Assembly: GCF_021869765.1 (NCBI RefSeq)
Contig: NZ_CP084580.1
Location: 1,488,001-1,552,000 of the forward strand
Direction: 5' to 3'
Source of the DNA: Chryseobacterium sp. MEBOG06
GTDB taxonomy: Bacteria; Bacteroidota; Bacteroidia; Flavobacteriales; Weeksellaceae
Length of the DNA stretch: 64,000 nucleotides
Shown: positions 19,229 to 28,979 of the stretch, one piece after another
How positions within the stretch are numbered: position 1 is the stretch's first letter
Layout: every line of letters starts with the position of its first letter
The notes under the pieces: generated by a model
Database searches by the model: none
What the model saw: only the letters and a program-made list of their open reading frames with translations
Told to the model about the DNA's origin: nothing
Position numbers and translations under genes: made by a program

Positions 19229-22200
19229 ATGAAAAAACTATTGCTATTATTCAGTTTTCTGTCGGTAACCTTATCCGAGGCCCAGACAGCATCTGAAAAC
19301 TATATATCCACTACAGACTGTCTGAATGAAGACTGTACCAAAAAAACATACACCGTACAGTATTTTGACCTTTTGGGAAGACCCAAACAGGTTGTAAATG
19401 TTCAGGCTTCCCCATTAAAAAGGGATGTCGTTACCCATATCGAATATGATGAATATGGAAGACAGATTAAAGAATACCTGCCTGTTCCCCAACTTTCGAC
19501 AGGAGGAGGGAGTTATTACTCAGGACCTCTTGGAGTATATCCTTTGGTTTATGGGGATGAAAAAATTTATACCGAAAAGGTTATTGAAAACTCTCCGTTA
19601 CAAAGGATTTTGCAACAAAAATCAATCGGAAAAGACTGGAATAATAAATCTACCGATTTTGGGTATGATCTAAATATTCCTGCAGACCACGTCAAAAACT
19701 ATCAGGTGGTTACCCATTGGAATCAGGTGGAAAAAATTTATAAAAACGAATTACAGTATACTCCGGCAGAATATGCAGCCGGCCAGCTTGTAAAAAATAC
19801 GGTGACCGATGAAGACGGCAATAAAATCGTAGAATTTAAAGATGCTTCCGGTCAGACTGTCCTTTCCAGAAAAGTAATCAATGCCGGAAATAATGCCGAT
19901 ACCTATTACGTATACAATGAGTATAAACAGCTTGCCTACGTCATTCCTCCATTGGCCGCAGCAGGAGCTATGGATCCGGCAGCCATAGATAACCTTTGCT
20001 ACCAGTATGTGTATGACAGCAAAAACCGCCTGGCAGAGAAAAAGCTGCCGGGAAAAGGCTGGGAATATTTTGTGTATGATAATCAGAACAGATTGGTGCT
20101 GTCTCAGGATGCCGTGCTGGGAAGCCTCAACAATAACTTTGTGGCCAAAGGCTGGATGTTCTCCAAATATGATGCTTTTGGAAGAGTGGTCTATACAGGA
20201 TTTTTTGCCAATACCTCTACCAGAACCGCTATGCAGACAGCCCTCAGCAATATGTCATCCAATGCAGGGAATAACGAAAAACGGGATACTACTCCTATTG
20301 TACAAAACGGTGAAAATATTTACTATACCAAAAATGCTTTTCCTACCGGAAGTATGACCATTTTAAGTGTCAATTATTACGACACCTATCCGCCCCTTCC
20401 TCAGGGAGCAGAAATTCCGGCCACTATTATGGGGAAAACAGTACTGAAACAGCCTGGACAAAATGGGGCCTCTAAAAATACAAAAAGCCTTCCACTGGCT
20501 TCTTATATAAGAAATGTAGAAGACAATGCCTGGACCAAAACCTTCACCTATTATGACGAAAAAGGAAGGACCATAGGGTCTTATGCCCAAAATCATCTTG
20601 GCGGATCTACCAGAACAGAATCAGATATAGACTTTGCAGGCGTTACCCAACAAAGCAAGGCTTATCATAAAAGATTGTCAACAGATCCTGAAAAAGTAAT
20701 CACCCAGAGGTTCACTTACGATGCCCAAAACAGGCTGTTGGTTCATAAGCATCAGGTAGATAACAATCCGGAAGAAATCCTGGTGCAGAATGAGTACAAT
20801 GAGCTTTCCCAGCTTAAAAATAAAAAACTGGGCGGAACCAATATTGCCCAGCCACTGCAAAGTATTGACTATACTTATAATATCAAAGGCTGGCTGACTA
20901 AAATTAATGACCCTTCAAGCCTGAACGGAAAAATGTTCGGATATGAGATGAGATATATCAATCCTGTGAATGCCAATGTAGCCCCCGGAAAATTCGCCGG
21001 AATGATCACAGAGATCGACTGGAAGAACGCCTCAGAAGATGTCCTGAAACGATACAATTATACTTATGACGGACTCGGCAGGCTTCAGGATGCCGTATAT
21101 TCTGAACCCAATGCCTCTGTTCCGTTTAACAATAATTACAATGAGCATCTTACCTATGACCTGAACGGAAATATTAAAACCCTGAAGAGGAATGCTTTTC
21201 CTGCAACCGGAGGAGCCACATCTGTTCAGGTAGATGACCTTGTGTACGAATATACCGGAAACCGTTTGACAAAAGTGATTGAAAATGCACTGAACGACAC
21301 CGGATATGAAGGCGGAAACAATCCTATTTCCTATGATGTGAACGGAAATATGACAAATATGCTGGACAAAAGCATTCAATCTGTACAATATAACTACCTG
21401 AATCTTTCTGATCAGTATGTGATCCACCAGAATAGTTTTGGAAAGCCAACCTATAGTACTATCAATTACCTTTACCGTGCGGACGGAACCAAGCTTCGTA
21501 AAACGTTTTCTTCTTCCTCACCAAGAGGATCAACCTCAACCCGCATCACAGACTATCTGGACGGTTTTCAGTACAGCTACTTTGAAGGCGGAGGAAACTG
21601 TATTACCTGCAGAACCGAAAATGCTTACGAAGCAGAAGCTTATAGAGGTATTCTGGATCCCGGTGTTATTCCGGAATGGAAACTTGATTTTGTAGCCACC
21701 GCAGAAGGTTTTTACAGTTTCACCGAAAACCGCTATATTTACCAGTACAGAGACCACCTTGGAAATACCAGGGTCACCTTTGCCAAAAACAGCGCAGGCG
21801 CTCCTGAAATTATTGACACCAACAATTACTATCCTTTTGGTTTAAACCATATCTCAGGGTCGTTTGGTACTTCTAACTTTGGTAGTTTCTACAGTTACAA
21901 ATACAACGGAAAGGAATTACAAGAGACGGGAATGTATGATTACGGTGCAAGGATGATGATGCCTGATCTGGGAAGATGGGGAGTAATGGATGCGATGTCT
22001 GAGAAATACAGCTCTTTGAGTCCTTACAGCTATGCGATCAATAACCCTGTTATGGTCATTGATCCGGATGGAAATGATGCAATGTTCGCTTCTGGAGAAG
22101 CAGCACAATTTGCTTTTAAAAATTATGTAGCAACGATGTCAACAGGAACTGGAACATCAGGTGAGAATATCTTTACAGGACTTAATTTTTCTGGTTTTGG

Positions 22201-22891
22201 AACAGATGATTGGATCAGAGGACTTGATGGAAAGTGGAGATATGATGCTAATATTACTACTTTGGAAAAGGCAATGCGAATGGCAGGTATAACCGGTTTT
22301 GCTAAAAATGGAACAATATTCTCAAATGTAAGTGTAGATGGAGGAAGTATCTCGGCTTATGCACGACTAAATGAAGGAGGTAGTATAACCAAGCTCGGTG
22401 CGGATGATCTAGCTTCTATGAATGCAATTGTAGATGCATTACCAATGTGGTTAGGAGGAACGTGGAGAACCTGGACCAATGTAACATTTTACAGTTTTTC
22501 CGCAGGATCAAATGATCCTGATAAAGAAACACTTAATAAATTAAAACCACAGGATAAAATTGATTTTAATAATATGTTTGAGTATATTTTAGGTGGGTAC
22601 GGCAGAAATACAAGGCTTGATCGTAAAAGTTTTGGAGATGCTTTTATCCAATTTGGGCTTGATGTAGAAGGCATTGGAAATCCTTTTAATTTCAAGAGTA
22701 ATGATAGTACTGCTTTAGTGGAGCAAATCTCAGATTCTCCATTTTCTTACTCAAGAGATACAATAAAAAAAGTTCCTACTCAAACGAAAACCAATGATAG
22801 TATTATGTTTAATAATGCTGTTAAAAATGTTAATGATCAAAAGTTAAAAAACTATTATAATAGAATAAATTTTCTCGGCAAAAAATGGTAG
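19229..22891 (+). CDS. Full-length RHS polymorphic toxin (expressed copy)
   Basis: 1220 aa. Signal peptide (MKKLLLLFSFLSVTLSEAQ), then a DUF6443-type N-terminal domain (YTVQYFDLLGRPKQVVNVQA). A long run of YD repeats follows to ~residue 880. The RHS core signature comes next (YRDHLGNTRVTF, YYPFGLNH, YKYNGKELQETGMYDYGAR, PDLGRWGVMDAM, YAINNPVMVIDPDGND), ending near residue 950. Residues ~951-1220 are the variable tip: shared linker modules (FGTDDWIRGLDGKWRYD; EYILGGYGRNTRLDRK) and a unique tail from about 1152 ending NRINFLGKKW. RHS shells encapsulate and release such tips. The tip's activity is not recognised. This is the only complete RHS gene in the window. Its stop overlaps the immunity start by seven bases. 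Confidence 0.9.
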   Translation: MKKLLLLFSFLSVTLSEAQTASENYISTTDCLNEDCTKKTYTVQYFDLLGRPKQVVNVQASPLKRDVVTHIEYDEYGRQIKEYLPVPQLSTGGGSYYSGPLGVYPLVYGDEKIYTEKVIENSPLQRILQQKSIGKDWNNKSTDFGYDLNIPADHVKNYQVVTHWNQVEKIYKNELQYTPAEYAAGQLVKNTVTDEDGNKIVEFKDASGQTVLSRKVINAGNNADTYYVYNEYKQLAYVIPPLAAAGAMDPAAIDNLCYQYVYDSKNRLAEKKLPGKGWEYFVYDNQNRLVLSQDAVLGSLNNNFVAKGWMFSKYDAFGRVVYTGFFANTSTRTAMQTALSNMSSNAGNNEKRDTTPIVQNGENIYYTKNAFPTGSMTILSVNYYDTYPPLPQGAEIPATIMGKTVLKQPGQNGASKNTKSLPLASYIRNVEDNAWTKTFTYYDEKGRTIGSYAQNHLGGSTRTESDIDFAGVTQQSKAYHKRLSTDPEKVITQRFTYDAQNRLLVHKHQVDNNPEEILVQNEYNELSQLKNKKLGGTNIAQPLQSIDYTYNIKGWLTKINDPSSLNGKMFGYEMRYINPVNANVAPGKFAGMITEIDWKNASEDVLKRYNYTYDGLGRLQDAVYSEPNASVPFNNNYNEHLTYDLNGNIKTLKRNAFPATGGATSVQVDDLVYEYTGNRLTKVIENALNDTGYEGGNNPISYDVNGNMTNMLDKSIQSVQYNYLNLSDQYVIHQNSFGKPTYSTINYLYRADGTKLRKTFSSSSPRGSTSTRITDYLDGFQYSYFEGGGNCITCRTENAYEAEAYRGILDPGVIPEWKLDFVATAEGFYSFTENRYIYQYRDHLGNTRVTFAKNSAGAPEIIDTNNYYPFGLNHISGSFGTSNFGSFYSYKYNGKELQETGMYDYGARMMMPDLGRWGVMDAMSEKYSSLSPYSYAINNPVMVIDPDGNDAMFASGEAAQFAFKNYVATMSTGTGTSGENIFTGLNFSGFGTDDWIRGLDGKWRYDANITTLEKAMRMAGITGFAKNGTIFSNVSVDGGSISAYARLNEGGSITKLGADDLASMNAIVDALPMWLGGTWRTWTNVTFYSFSAGSNDPDKETLNKLKPQDKIDFNNMFEYILGGYGRNTRLDRKSFGDAFIQFGLDVEGIGNPFNFKSNDSTALVEQISDSPFSYSRDTIKKVPTQTKTNDSIMFNNAVKNVNDQKLKNYYNRINFLGKKW

Positions 22892-23541
22892 TAAAAAATA
22901 ATAAAAGAACGGCGAAAAATTTTTTTTTGCTTTTAATTATCTTTTTATTTTTTTCATGTAAAAAAAATGATAAAAATTTTAGTAAACACGTCAATATTCA
23001 GGATATTACTAATGAAGATAATTATGCAATTAGTAGTAAAAAAGAAAATGATTCAATAATTCTAATTAGTGGTGAGAGTAATCAATATACTTTGCAAGGC
23101 TATAAGAATGTTAAAAATAATGAAAAAATAGGATGGTGGAAAGTTAAGGATAAAACTAACGATTTTTTGTATGAGATTGAGTTTTTGTCAGTAAATATGG
23201 AAAAAGAAAATCAGATTAAATTTTATGAAGAAGGTAAATTGATAAATAGATTTAGTCAATATTATGATATTATTTATAAGAATAATGGATATGAATTTAA
23301 ATTTTATTTTCCAAAGTATAAAGATGAAAAAACCAGAGTGGAATTTAATTATATGACAAAAAATAATAATACTATTGAAGATAAAAGGATTGATTGTAAA
23401 ACCGAAAATGGTTATTACATATGTTTTATTCCTGGGGAAAAAAAAGAAAAATCAATTGCAGGGGTTGCAACATTTTTTTCCGAAAGTGAAAATAAAAAAG
23501 AAACAACTTTTTCATCTGTAAGTATGTTTGTTAATAATTAA
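22885..23541 (+). CDS. Lipoprotein immunity candidate for the full-length RHS toxin
   Basis: 218 aa with a lipoprotein signal (FFLLLIIFLFFSC, lipobox Cys 25). It overlaps the toxin stop by 7 bases (ATGGTAG), a typical toxin-immunity coupling. The body has the pattern NDS..., then IGWWKV, then KFYFP. The same pattern recurs in lipoproteins starting at 46163, 47970, 49223 and 56281, each placed after a related tip. Anchoring in the envelope suggests the toxin is neutralised in the periplasm, though this is inference. The sequence is very AT-rich compared with the RHS core. Confidence 0.72.
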   Translation: MVVKNNKRTAKNFFLLLIIFLFFSCKKNDKNFSKHVNIQDITNEDNYAISSKKENDSIILISGESNQYTLQGYKNVKNNEKIGWWKVKDKTNDFLYEIEFLSVNMEKENQIKFYEEGKLINRFSQYYDIIYKNNGYEFKFYFPKYKDEKTRVEFNYMTKNNNTIEDKRIDCKTENGYYICFIPGEKKEKSIAGVATFFSESENKKETTFSSVSMFVNN

Positions 23542-23573
23542 AGTTCCACCGCTCTGCGAAGTTTGTAACTTCG

Positions 23574-23725
23574 TAGCTGTCGAGTTCCTGTATTGCTTTT
23601 AGTTTATTAAGAGTGGCTCATACAGTCCATCTTTTACGAGATAATCTAAGGTGACGCCTGAAGCATTCGCAATTTTTGTAGCCAGGTCAATCGACGGAAC
23701 ATTTTTCCCTCGCTAACGCAAAATT
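23574..23725 (-). pseudogene. Decayed XRE-family regulator fragment, copy 1
   Basis: On the minus strand the spacer reads VPSIDLATKIANASGVTLDY followed by LVKDG. This is the second half of an XRE/Cro helix-turn-helix domain. The recognition-helix half is missing, the downstream frame is shifted, and this copy also has an extra T at the upstream end. It is the shortest of three copies. Confidence 0.6.
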
Positions 23726-23754
23726 GCATCGTGTGGTGAAATAATAATAACAAG

Positions 23755-23780
23755 ACCACTGCTATTGAGCAGTGGTTTTG
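23755..23780 (+). terminator. Inter-cassette boundary hairpin
   Basis: ACCACTGCT (23755-23763), loop ATTG, AGCAGTGGT (23768-23776), then TTTTG. It is preceded by the recurring ATCGTGTGGTGAA motif. It could act as a terminator separating cassettes. Confidence 0.6.
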
Positions 23781-23848
23781 TGTTGTAAAACGTGTTCTGT
23801 TTTTTATCTGAAAATAAAGTGTAATCTTCGCTGGATAAAGGGGGGAAG

Positions 23849-25401
23849 TCTGTACAATATAACTACCTGAATCTTTCTGATCAGTATGTGATCCACCAGA
23901 ATAGCTTTGGAAAGCCAACCTATAGTACTATCAATTACCTTTACCGTGCTGACGGAACCAAGCTTCGTAAAACGTTTTCTTCTTCCTCACCAAGAGGATC
24001 AACCTCAACCCGCATCACAGACTATCTGGACGGTTTTCAGTACAGCTACTTTGAAGGCGGAGGAAACTGTATTACCTGCAGAACCGAAAATGCTTACGAA
24101 GCAGAAGCTTATAGAGGTATTCTGGATCCCGGTGTTATTCCGGAATGGAAACTTGATTTTGTAGCCACCGCAGAAGGTTTTTACAGTTTCACCGAAAACC
24201 GCTATATTTACCAGTACAGAGACCACCTTGGAAATACCAGAGTCACCTTTGCCAAAAACAGCGCAGGCGCTCCTGAAATTATTGACACCAACAATTACTA
24301 TCCTTTTGGATTAAACCATACGGGCGGAAACGGTTTGAACTCTTCCAACTTTGGAGGTCTCTACTCTTACAAATACAACGGAAAAGAGCTTCAGGAAACC
24401 GGGATGTTTGATTACGGCTGGAGACAATATATGCCAGATCTGGGAAGATGGAACGGGATAGACCAATTGGCGGAATCTTACCATATGGCAAGCCCATATG
24501 CCTATGTAATGAATAATCCTATTTCTTTTCTAGATCCGGACGGAAGGGATGTAAAGCCAACTCGTGATGGTTACGAGTTTTCAGGAAGTGATCTGCAAAA
24601 TGTAATGGGGTATCTACAGGGAGGAGGAAGCGCTCGAAAATTAGTCAGCTCATTATATGCATGGGAAAAAGAAGAAAGTGGAGGTAACTTCTGGTCCTTT
24701 TTTGGTTCATGGAATTCATGGGGGCAACAGGTGGTGATGTTGGTGGTAACCTCTATGCTTCTACATGGGGAGATGGAGCCATGGGAGCCACTATTTATGA
24801 TATACAGGAGATTGTTTTTACCAAAACAAAAATAACCAATGTTCAGAGTATAAGTGATTGGAAGGAACAGGGAGCATTAGCAGCAAGACAGCCAGGACGG
24901 GCTCAGATGATAGGTGGTTTTGGGGACTTGTTAGGGATCTTTGATATTGCAGGCCAGGTAATGAGCACTTGGAAGCCTCAACACAGATATCTTGCAATGG
25001 CAGCCGGGATTATTGGTGCGGTAGCACTAAAGAAACCGGGATTGGCTGTGAAAGAAGCTGATGGAGCTTTTTATTCTGTAGCTTTTGAAATGAAACTTGC
25101 TGAAGGTTCTTATCCTGGAGTTTATAGAGGAAGCCATTTCCGCGAGGCAAATAAAGCGCTTGAAGCAATGATGAAGACAGACACAAAATTTGCCACATCT
25201 ATTGGAGAATTGGGTATAGTCTTACCAAGATCTCCAGCCGGATCTATAATAGGAAAATCTCCCAATAATTGGGTATGGCACCATCAAGTGGATGAAGGGA
25301 TAATGCAATTAGTACCTAAACCACAACATACTGTTGGTAGTTCATTTTGGAAGACTATGCATCCCGGAAATAAAGGTGGATTCGCAATTTGGGGAAAATA
25401 A
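23849..25401 (+). pseudogene. RHS tip cassette with WHH-type nuclease toxin, frameshifted (lineage B)
   Basis: From 23849 the sequence is nearly identical to the full-length RHS core (SVQYNYLNLSDQYVIHQ onward), with no ATG or ribosome-binding site of its own. It then takes lineage B (GMFDYGWRQYMPDLGRWNG, LDPDGRD). The frame breaks at a G run (24720-24724, five G where the two intact relatives have six). The second half (24709-25401 frame) carries linker GALAARQPGRAQM and then a C-terminal nuclease-like tip: NNWVWHHQVDEG, MQLVPKPQHT, GNKGGFAIWGK. The WHH signature belongs to the HNH/endonuclease VII superfamily. A silent, disrupted donor cassette is the simplest reading. Confidence 0.75.
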
Positions 25402-25419
25402 AATTTAAAAATAAAATTT

Positions 25420-25698
25420 ATGAATTTAATTGATTTGATAAACCAAATTAATAGTATTGACGAAGATTTAATAATCTTTTTGAAAAATATGGATGATTAT
25501 AAATCTGACTTAATTCTTTCATATCCTGAAGAGGATGATAATGGAATTAAAATAGAAAATGGTGATAAGTATTACTATCTTCTTGAAGTTTTTTTAGCAA
25601 AAGAGTTTGTTTCTGACTGGATCGCTAGCTTAGACTATTCACCTTCACAAAAAGAAATAGCTAAAAGACTTTATGAATATGGAGTAAACGACGCCTGA
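25420..25698 (+). CDS. Small acidic immunity candidate for the WHH nuclease
   Basis: 92 aa, acidic, beginning MNLIDLINQINSIDEDLIIF and ending RLYEYGVNDA. It lies 18 bases after the nuclease stop. It resembles two further proteins in the array in length, N-terminal (L-I/L-L-I) pattern and terminal (N/K)DA: those at 25905 and 31582. That makes a small paralogous immunity family here. A relationship to DUF7716-type proteins is possible but cannot be verified by eye. Acidic composition fits a cytoplasmic inhibitor of a basic nuclease (inference). Confidence 0.65.
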   Translation: MNLIDLINQINSIDEDLIIFLKNMDDYKSDLILSYPEEDDNGIKIENGDKYYYLLEVFLAKEFVSDWIASLDYSPSQKEIAKRLYEYGVNDA

Positions 25699-25779
25699 TT
25701 TGATACGGTAATGTTCAAAACATATTGATAATAAATTGGAGTGTTGGTTTTCAGTACTCTAATTTTAAAACAAGGTGCT

Positions 25780-25893
25780 ATGCAGCTAGTTCCTAAAAGC
25801 CAACAACCAAATGTTCCTGGTGGTATTTTTGGGAAACAATGCACCCAGAAAGAAAAGGTGGATTTTCAATTTGGGGGAAAAAATAATTTTTAA
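25780..25893 (+). pseudogene. Remnant of a second WHH nuclease tip
   Basis: MQLVPKSQQPNVPGG matches the end of the preceding nuclease (MQLVPKPQHTVGSS). A T run at 25826-25830 is one base short. Adding one base restores FWETMHPERKGGFSIWGK, which parallels the intact SFWKTMHPGNKGGFAIWGK. Only the last ~35 codons survive, directly before another immunity gene. Confidence 0.65.
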
Positions 25894-25904
25894 TATAAGA
25901 ATAT

Positions 25905-26237
25905 ATGAAACTTTTAGAACTAGTAAAATATTTTCGAGATGGGCACTCTTTTGAAGAGTTTTGTCAAACATATTCATTGGATCTTCAATCTGAGGTGATT
26001 GAAATTTATATGGAACAACCTTTGAAAATTGACAATGAATTAGCTTTTTTTGAAATAGAAAAAACAGAGGGTAATATTGAATATGAATATGAATATAAAA
26101 ATATAAAATATTCTAATTTGTTTGATTTCTACTATTTTTTAGATGCTATAGAAGAATCAAAAAATGCAAAAAATCATTCTCTATCAAATGAACAGCTTAC
26201 AAAACTTCTCTTTAATTATGCGATTAATGATGCATAA
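25905..26237 (+). CDS. Small acidic immunity candidate (orphaned)
   Basis: 110 aa, beginning MKLLELVKYFRDGHSFEEF and ending LFNYAINDA. It belongs to the same family as the 92-aa protein at 25420 and the 106-aa protein at 31582. Its toxin survives only as a 3' remnant, so it is an orphan immunity gene kept after toxin loss. It may still protect against siblings carrying the toxin (inference). Confidence 0.62.
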   Translation: MKLLELVKYFRDGHSFEEFCQTYSLDLQSEVIEIYMEQPLKIDNELAFFEIEKTEGNIEYEYEYKNIKYSNLFDFYYFLDAIEESKNAKNHSLSNEQLTKLLFNYAINDA

Positions 26238-26383
26238 GATAAATTTAGTAACATTTCAAATATGTTGATTTTTTTCAAACCAAAGTGATTTACAAAATGG
26301 TAATTTTATGCAAAAACGGATAATAATAAATTATTTCCTAATTGCCATGAGTTTAAAAGCTCATATGCTTTGAATAGAATAAG

Positions 26384-26416
26384 ATAAAGCCGTTTGCAAT
26401 TGCATTCGGCTTTATT
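26384..26416 (+). terminator. Terminator-like hairpin after orphan immunity gene
   Basis: ATAAAGCCG (26384-26392) pairs with CGGCTTTAT (26407-26415), followed by TATTTCG. An RHS core crumb (NRYIYQYRDH at ~26428-26457) follows directly. Confidence 0.5.
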
Positions 26417-26568
26417 ATTTCGTTTAAACCGCTATATTTACCAGTACAGAGACCATGTTAATGCCTATATGGAAGCATGGAATAACAAAAGTGATTTCTG
26501 ATGGGATAGAATAAGAAATGCTGGTAGGTACAATGATAGAGGAATAAACTATATTTGTGGCACTATAG

Positions 26569-27051
26569 GTGATCTTGTGGAATTCTTTGATGTTGCACCA
26601 GGTAATTAGCACTTGGAAGCCTCAAAACAGATATCTTGCAGTGGCAGCCGGGATTATTGGTGCGGTAGCACTAAAGAAACCGGGATTGGCTGTAAAAGAA
26701 GAAATAAATCTCATAGAGGACTTTATAACAGTACGACATCATACATCTACTTCAGCTGTTAATGCTATCAAAAAAAGCGGTTCTATTAATGTTTCATCGC
26801 CTAGACCATTTGGAGTTGATGTTGAAGTAGCTCCTTTTATAAGTCCATCGAAAGTAAGATTAGGACAAGCCGCAGGAGGTTATCGTGGTGGTGGATATGT
26901 AGAGTTTACAGTTCCTAAATGGGGAGTAACCTCTACTCCTCATATTGGTGGAACTGGAAACGCTGGAAGAATTATCGTAGAAGGACGTATGCAATTGGAC
27001 ATAAGAACTTTGAATCCAAAATATGTTAAACGCTGGTGGTGGCCTTTTTAA
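26569..27051 (+). pseudogene. Truncated RHS tip with HYD1-like ADP-ribosyltransferase domain, copy 1
   Basis: The RHS core is reduced to a ~10-codon crumb near 26430. The linker (STWKPQNRYLAVAAGIIG, VALKKPGLAVKE) is entered out of frame near 26595 relative to the intact copy. The C-terminal ~110 residues (FITVRHHTSTSAVNAIKKSG, SPRPFGVDVEVAPFISPSK, YRGGGYVEFTVP) resemble the HYD1-type ADP-ribosyltransferase toxin family: His near the start, a 'gsI..S' turn and a beta-rich core. This assignment is from pattern only. An almost identical complete copy lies 1921 bases downstream. Confidence 0.6.
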
Positions 27052-27058
27052 TAAAAAT

Positions 27059-27601
27059 ATGAAAAAAGTAAAATTAGAATATAACGTGTGTGTATTTTTA
27101 TTTGCATATTTAAATCAAGCAGATTTATCATTACACAGAGCGGGATGGACAAGCATCAGAGAATTGAAAAATTTTTACTCTAATCAGGTAAATCCCAGAG
27201 AAGTAGTGAATTTTTTAATATTAAATGCTGATATAAATGCGAATAAATTAGAGTATTATTATGGAATAAAAGGATATTCCCTAAAAAAAATTATTCTTTC
27301 CAGGATAATTTTTTTACTTGGGTTTTCTCCTACCTTCCTTAAGGATGAAATTTATTATATATGCCAAAAATTAATAGATTTTGCAGAAATGCTTGAAAAA
27401 GATACTGAGGTTCATCCTTTGGAAATGGAAAAATTAAGATTAGAGATATCAAAATTTTCTTTTGATATATTAAGGTATAAAATATCTTACAAAGATTATA
27501 ATAAAGCATTAAAAATTGAACATTATATGCAACATGATGGGCTAAAGGAAATTAAAATAAAAGAGTTTATAAAAAAGCTTCCCAATTCATCTGGTTTATA
27601 A
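27059..27601 (+). CDS. Immunity candidate for HYD1-like toxin, copy 1
   Basis: 180 aa from the ATG at 27059, eight bases after the toxin stop. An earlier in-frame ATG lies inside the toxin gene. The sequence (MKKVKLEYNVCVFLFAYLNQ, later GWTSIRELKNFYSNQ, and a helical, Lys-rich C-terminus ending LPNSSGL) shows no signal peptide or clear membrane helix apart from moderately hydrophobic patches. It is probably cytoplasmic. No family recognised. The copy at 28980 encodes the same 180-aa protein. Confidence 0.65.
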   Translation: MKKVKLEYNVCVFLFAYLNQADLSLHRAGWTSIRELKNFYSNQVNPREVVNFLILNADINANKLEYYYGIKGYSLKKIILSRIIFLLGFSPTFLKDEIYYICQKLIDFAEMLEKDTEVHPLEMEKLRLEISKFSFDILRYKISYKDYNKALKIEHYMQHDGLKEIKIKEFIKKLPNSSGL

Positions 27602-27808
27602 TGTATTTCCCCTTGCTGCTGCACGATTATATCGTGTGGTGAAGTAATAATCACAACACCACTGCTATTGAGCGGTGGTTTTGTGTTTTAAAAACTTTAT
27701 ATATTTATTTTGAAAACAATAAGTATATTTATCAATATAAAGACCAACCTGATAGACCAATAAAAGAGAAGGTTTTACGAAAACTGCTAATATAGTTAAG
27801 TAAGTGTA
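27602..27808. repeat. Inter-cassette spacer with boundary hairpin and YIYQYKDQ repeat
   Basis: Contains CACGAT/ATCGTG and then the boundary hairpin (27658-27666 with 27671-27679, T tail). A recurring ~110-base block (starting near TATATTTATTTTGAAAACAA) follows. That block encodes a diverged RHS core piece (FENNKYIYQYKDQ). The same block precedes the cassettes at 29711, 32991, 40741, 53397 and 57561. Confidence 0.65.
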
Positions 27809-28972
27809 ACCTTTGCCAAAAACAGCGCAGGTGCTCCTGAAATTACCGATACCAACAACTATTATCCATTTGGGCTAAACCATACGGGAGGAAACGGTTT
27901 GAACAACTCCAGTTTTGTAAGTTTTTACAGCTATAAATACAATGGCAAAGAGCTTCAGGAAACCGGGATGTTTGATTATGGCTGGAGACAATATATGCCT
28001 GATCTGGGAAGATGGAACGGGATAGATCAATTGGCGGAATCTTACCATATGGCAAGCCCATATGCCTATGTAATGAATAATCCTATTTCTTTTCTAGATC
28101 CGGACGGAAGGGATGTAAAGCCAACTCGTGATGGTTACGAGTTTTCAGGAAGTGATCTGCAAAATGTAATGGGGTATCTACAGGGAGGAGGAAGCGCTCG
28201 AAAATTAGTCAGCTCATTATCTGCATGGGAAAAAGAAGAAAGTGGAGGGAACTTCTGGTCCTTTTTTGGTTCATGGAATTCATGGGGGGCAACAGGTGGT
28301 GATGTTGGTGGTAACCTCTATGCTTCTACATGGGGAGATGGAGCCATGGGAGCCACTATTTATGATATACAGGAGATTGTTTTTACCAAAACAAAAATAA
28401 CCAATGTTCAGAGTATAAGTGATTGGAAGGAACAGGGAGCATTAGCAGCAAGACAGCCAGGAGGGGCTCAGATGATAGGTGGTTTTGGGGACTTGTTAGG
28501 GATCTTTGATATTGCAGGCCAGGTAATGAGCACTTGGAAGCCTCAACACAGATATCTTGCAATGGCAGCCGGGATTATTGGTGCGGTAGCACTAAAGAAA
28601 CCGGGATTGGCTGTAAAAGAAGAAATAAATCTCATGGAGGACTTTATAACAGTACGACATCATACATCTACTTCAGCTGTTAATGCTATCAAAAAAAGCG
28701 GTTCTATTAATGTTTCATCGCCTAGACCATTTGGAGTTGATGTTGAAGTAGCTCCTTTTATAAGTCCATCGAAAGTAAGATTAGGACAAGCCGCAGGAGG
28801 TTATCGTGGTGGTGGATATGTAGAGTTTACAGTTCCTAAATGGGGAGTAACCTCTACTCCTCATATTGGTGGAACTGGAAACGCTGGAAGAATTATCGTA
28901 GAAGGACGTATGCAATTGGACATAAGAACTTTGAATCCAAAATATGTTAAACGCTGGTGGTGGCCTTTTTAA
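27809..28972 (+). CDS. RHS tip cassette with HYD1-like ADP-ribosyltransferase domain, copy 2 (lineage B)
   Basis: RHS homology runs from 27809 (TFAKNSAGAPEITDTNNYYP) through GMFDYGWRQYMPDLGRW and LDPDGRD, then the lineage B linker with an intact six-G run at 28284-28289. It ends in the HYD1-like toxin (VRHHTSTSAVNAIKKSG ... KYVKRWWWPF). The first ATG in frame is at the MFDYG position; only TTG codons precede it. It has no signal peptide, so it is not an independently secreted protein and is best seen as a recombination donor. It is the intact version of the truncated tip at 26569. Confidence 0.7.
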   Translation, partial: TFAKNSAGAPEITDTNNYYPFGLNHTGGNGLNNSSFVSFYSYKYNGKELQETGMFDYGWRQYMPDLGRWNGIDQLAESYHMASPYAYVMNNPISFLDPDGRDVKPTRDGYEFSGSDLQNVMGYLQGGGSARKLVSSLSAWEKEESGGNFWSFFGSWNSWGATGGDVGGNLYASTWGDGAMGATIYDIQEIVFTKTKITNVQSISDWKEQGALAARQPGGAQMIGGFGDLLGIFDIAGQVMSTWKPQHRYLAMAAGIIGAVALKKPGLAVKEEINLMEDFITVRHHTSTSAVNAIKKSGSINVSSPRPFGVDVEVAPFISPSKVRLGQAAGGYRGGGYVEFTVPKWGVTSTPHIGGTGNAGRIIVEGRMQLDIRTLNPKYVKRWWWPF

Positions 28973-28979
28973 TAAAAAT

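Larger units (their letters stand above)
23542..23848. repeat. Inter-cassette spacer, long-repeat copy 1
   Basis: This spacer recurs around 38031-38437 and 57083-57461. It begins with a hairpin (23551-23573, CTGCGAAGTT / AACTTCGTAG). It continues through a decayed XRE regulator on the minus strand and ends with a boundary hairpin and the junction to the RHS core. Copy 1 lacks about 110 bases after the first hairpin relative to the other two copies. No intact gene is present. Confidence 0.75.

Noticed and set aside
20007..21757. Long alternative frames inside the full-length RHS gene and its core copies
   Set aside because: They repeat wherever the core is repeated because they are shadows of the conserved coding frame, with non-protein-like composition.
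22000..22891. T9SS C-terminal sorting domain on the RHS toxin
   Set aside because: Neither type A (PNP...GxY) nor type B (TPNxDGxND) sorting motifs are present at the end of the RHS protein or any tip.
24836..25401. Separate gene starting at the ATG at 24709
   Set aside because: Its first codons are out-of-frame linker sequence; comparison with the intact cassettes at 28284 and 30204 shows it is the second half of one frameshifted gene.
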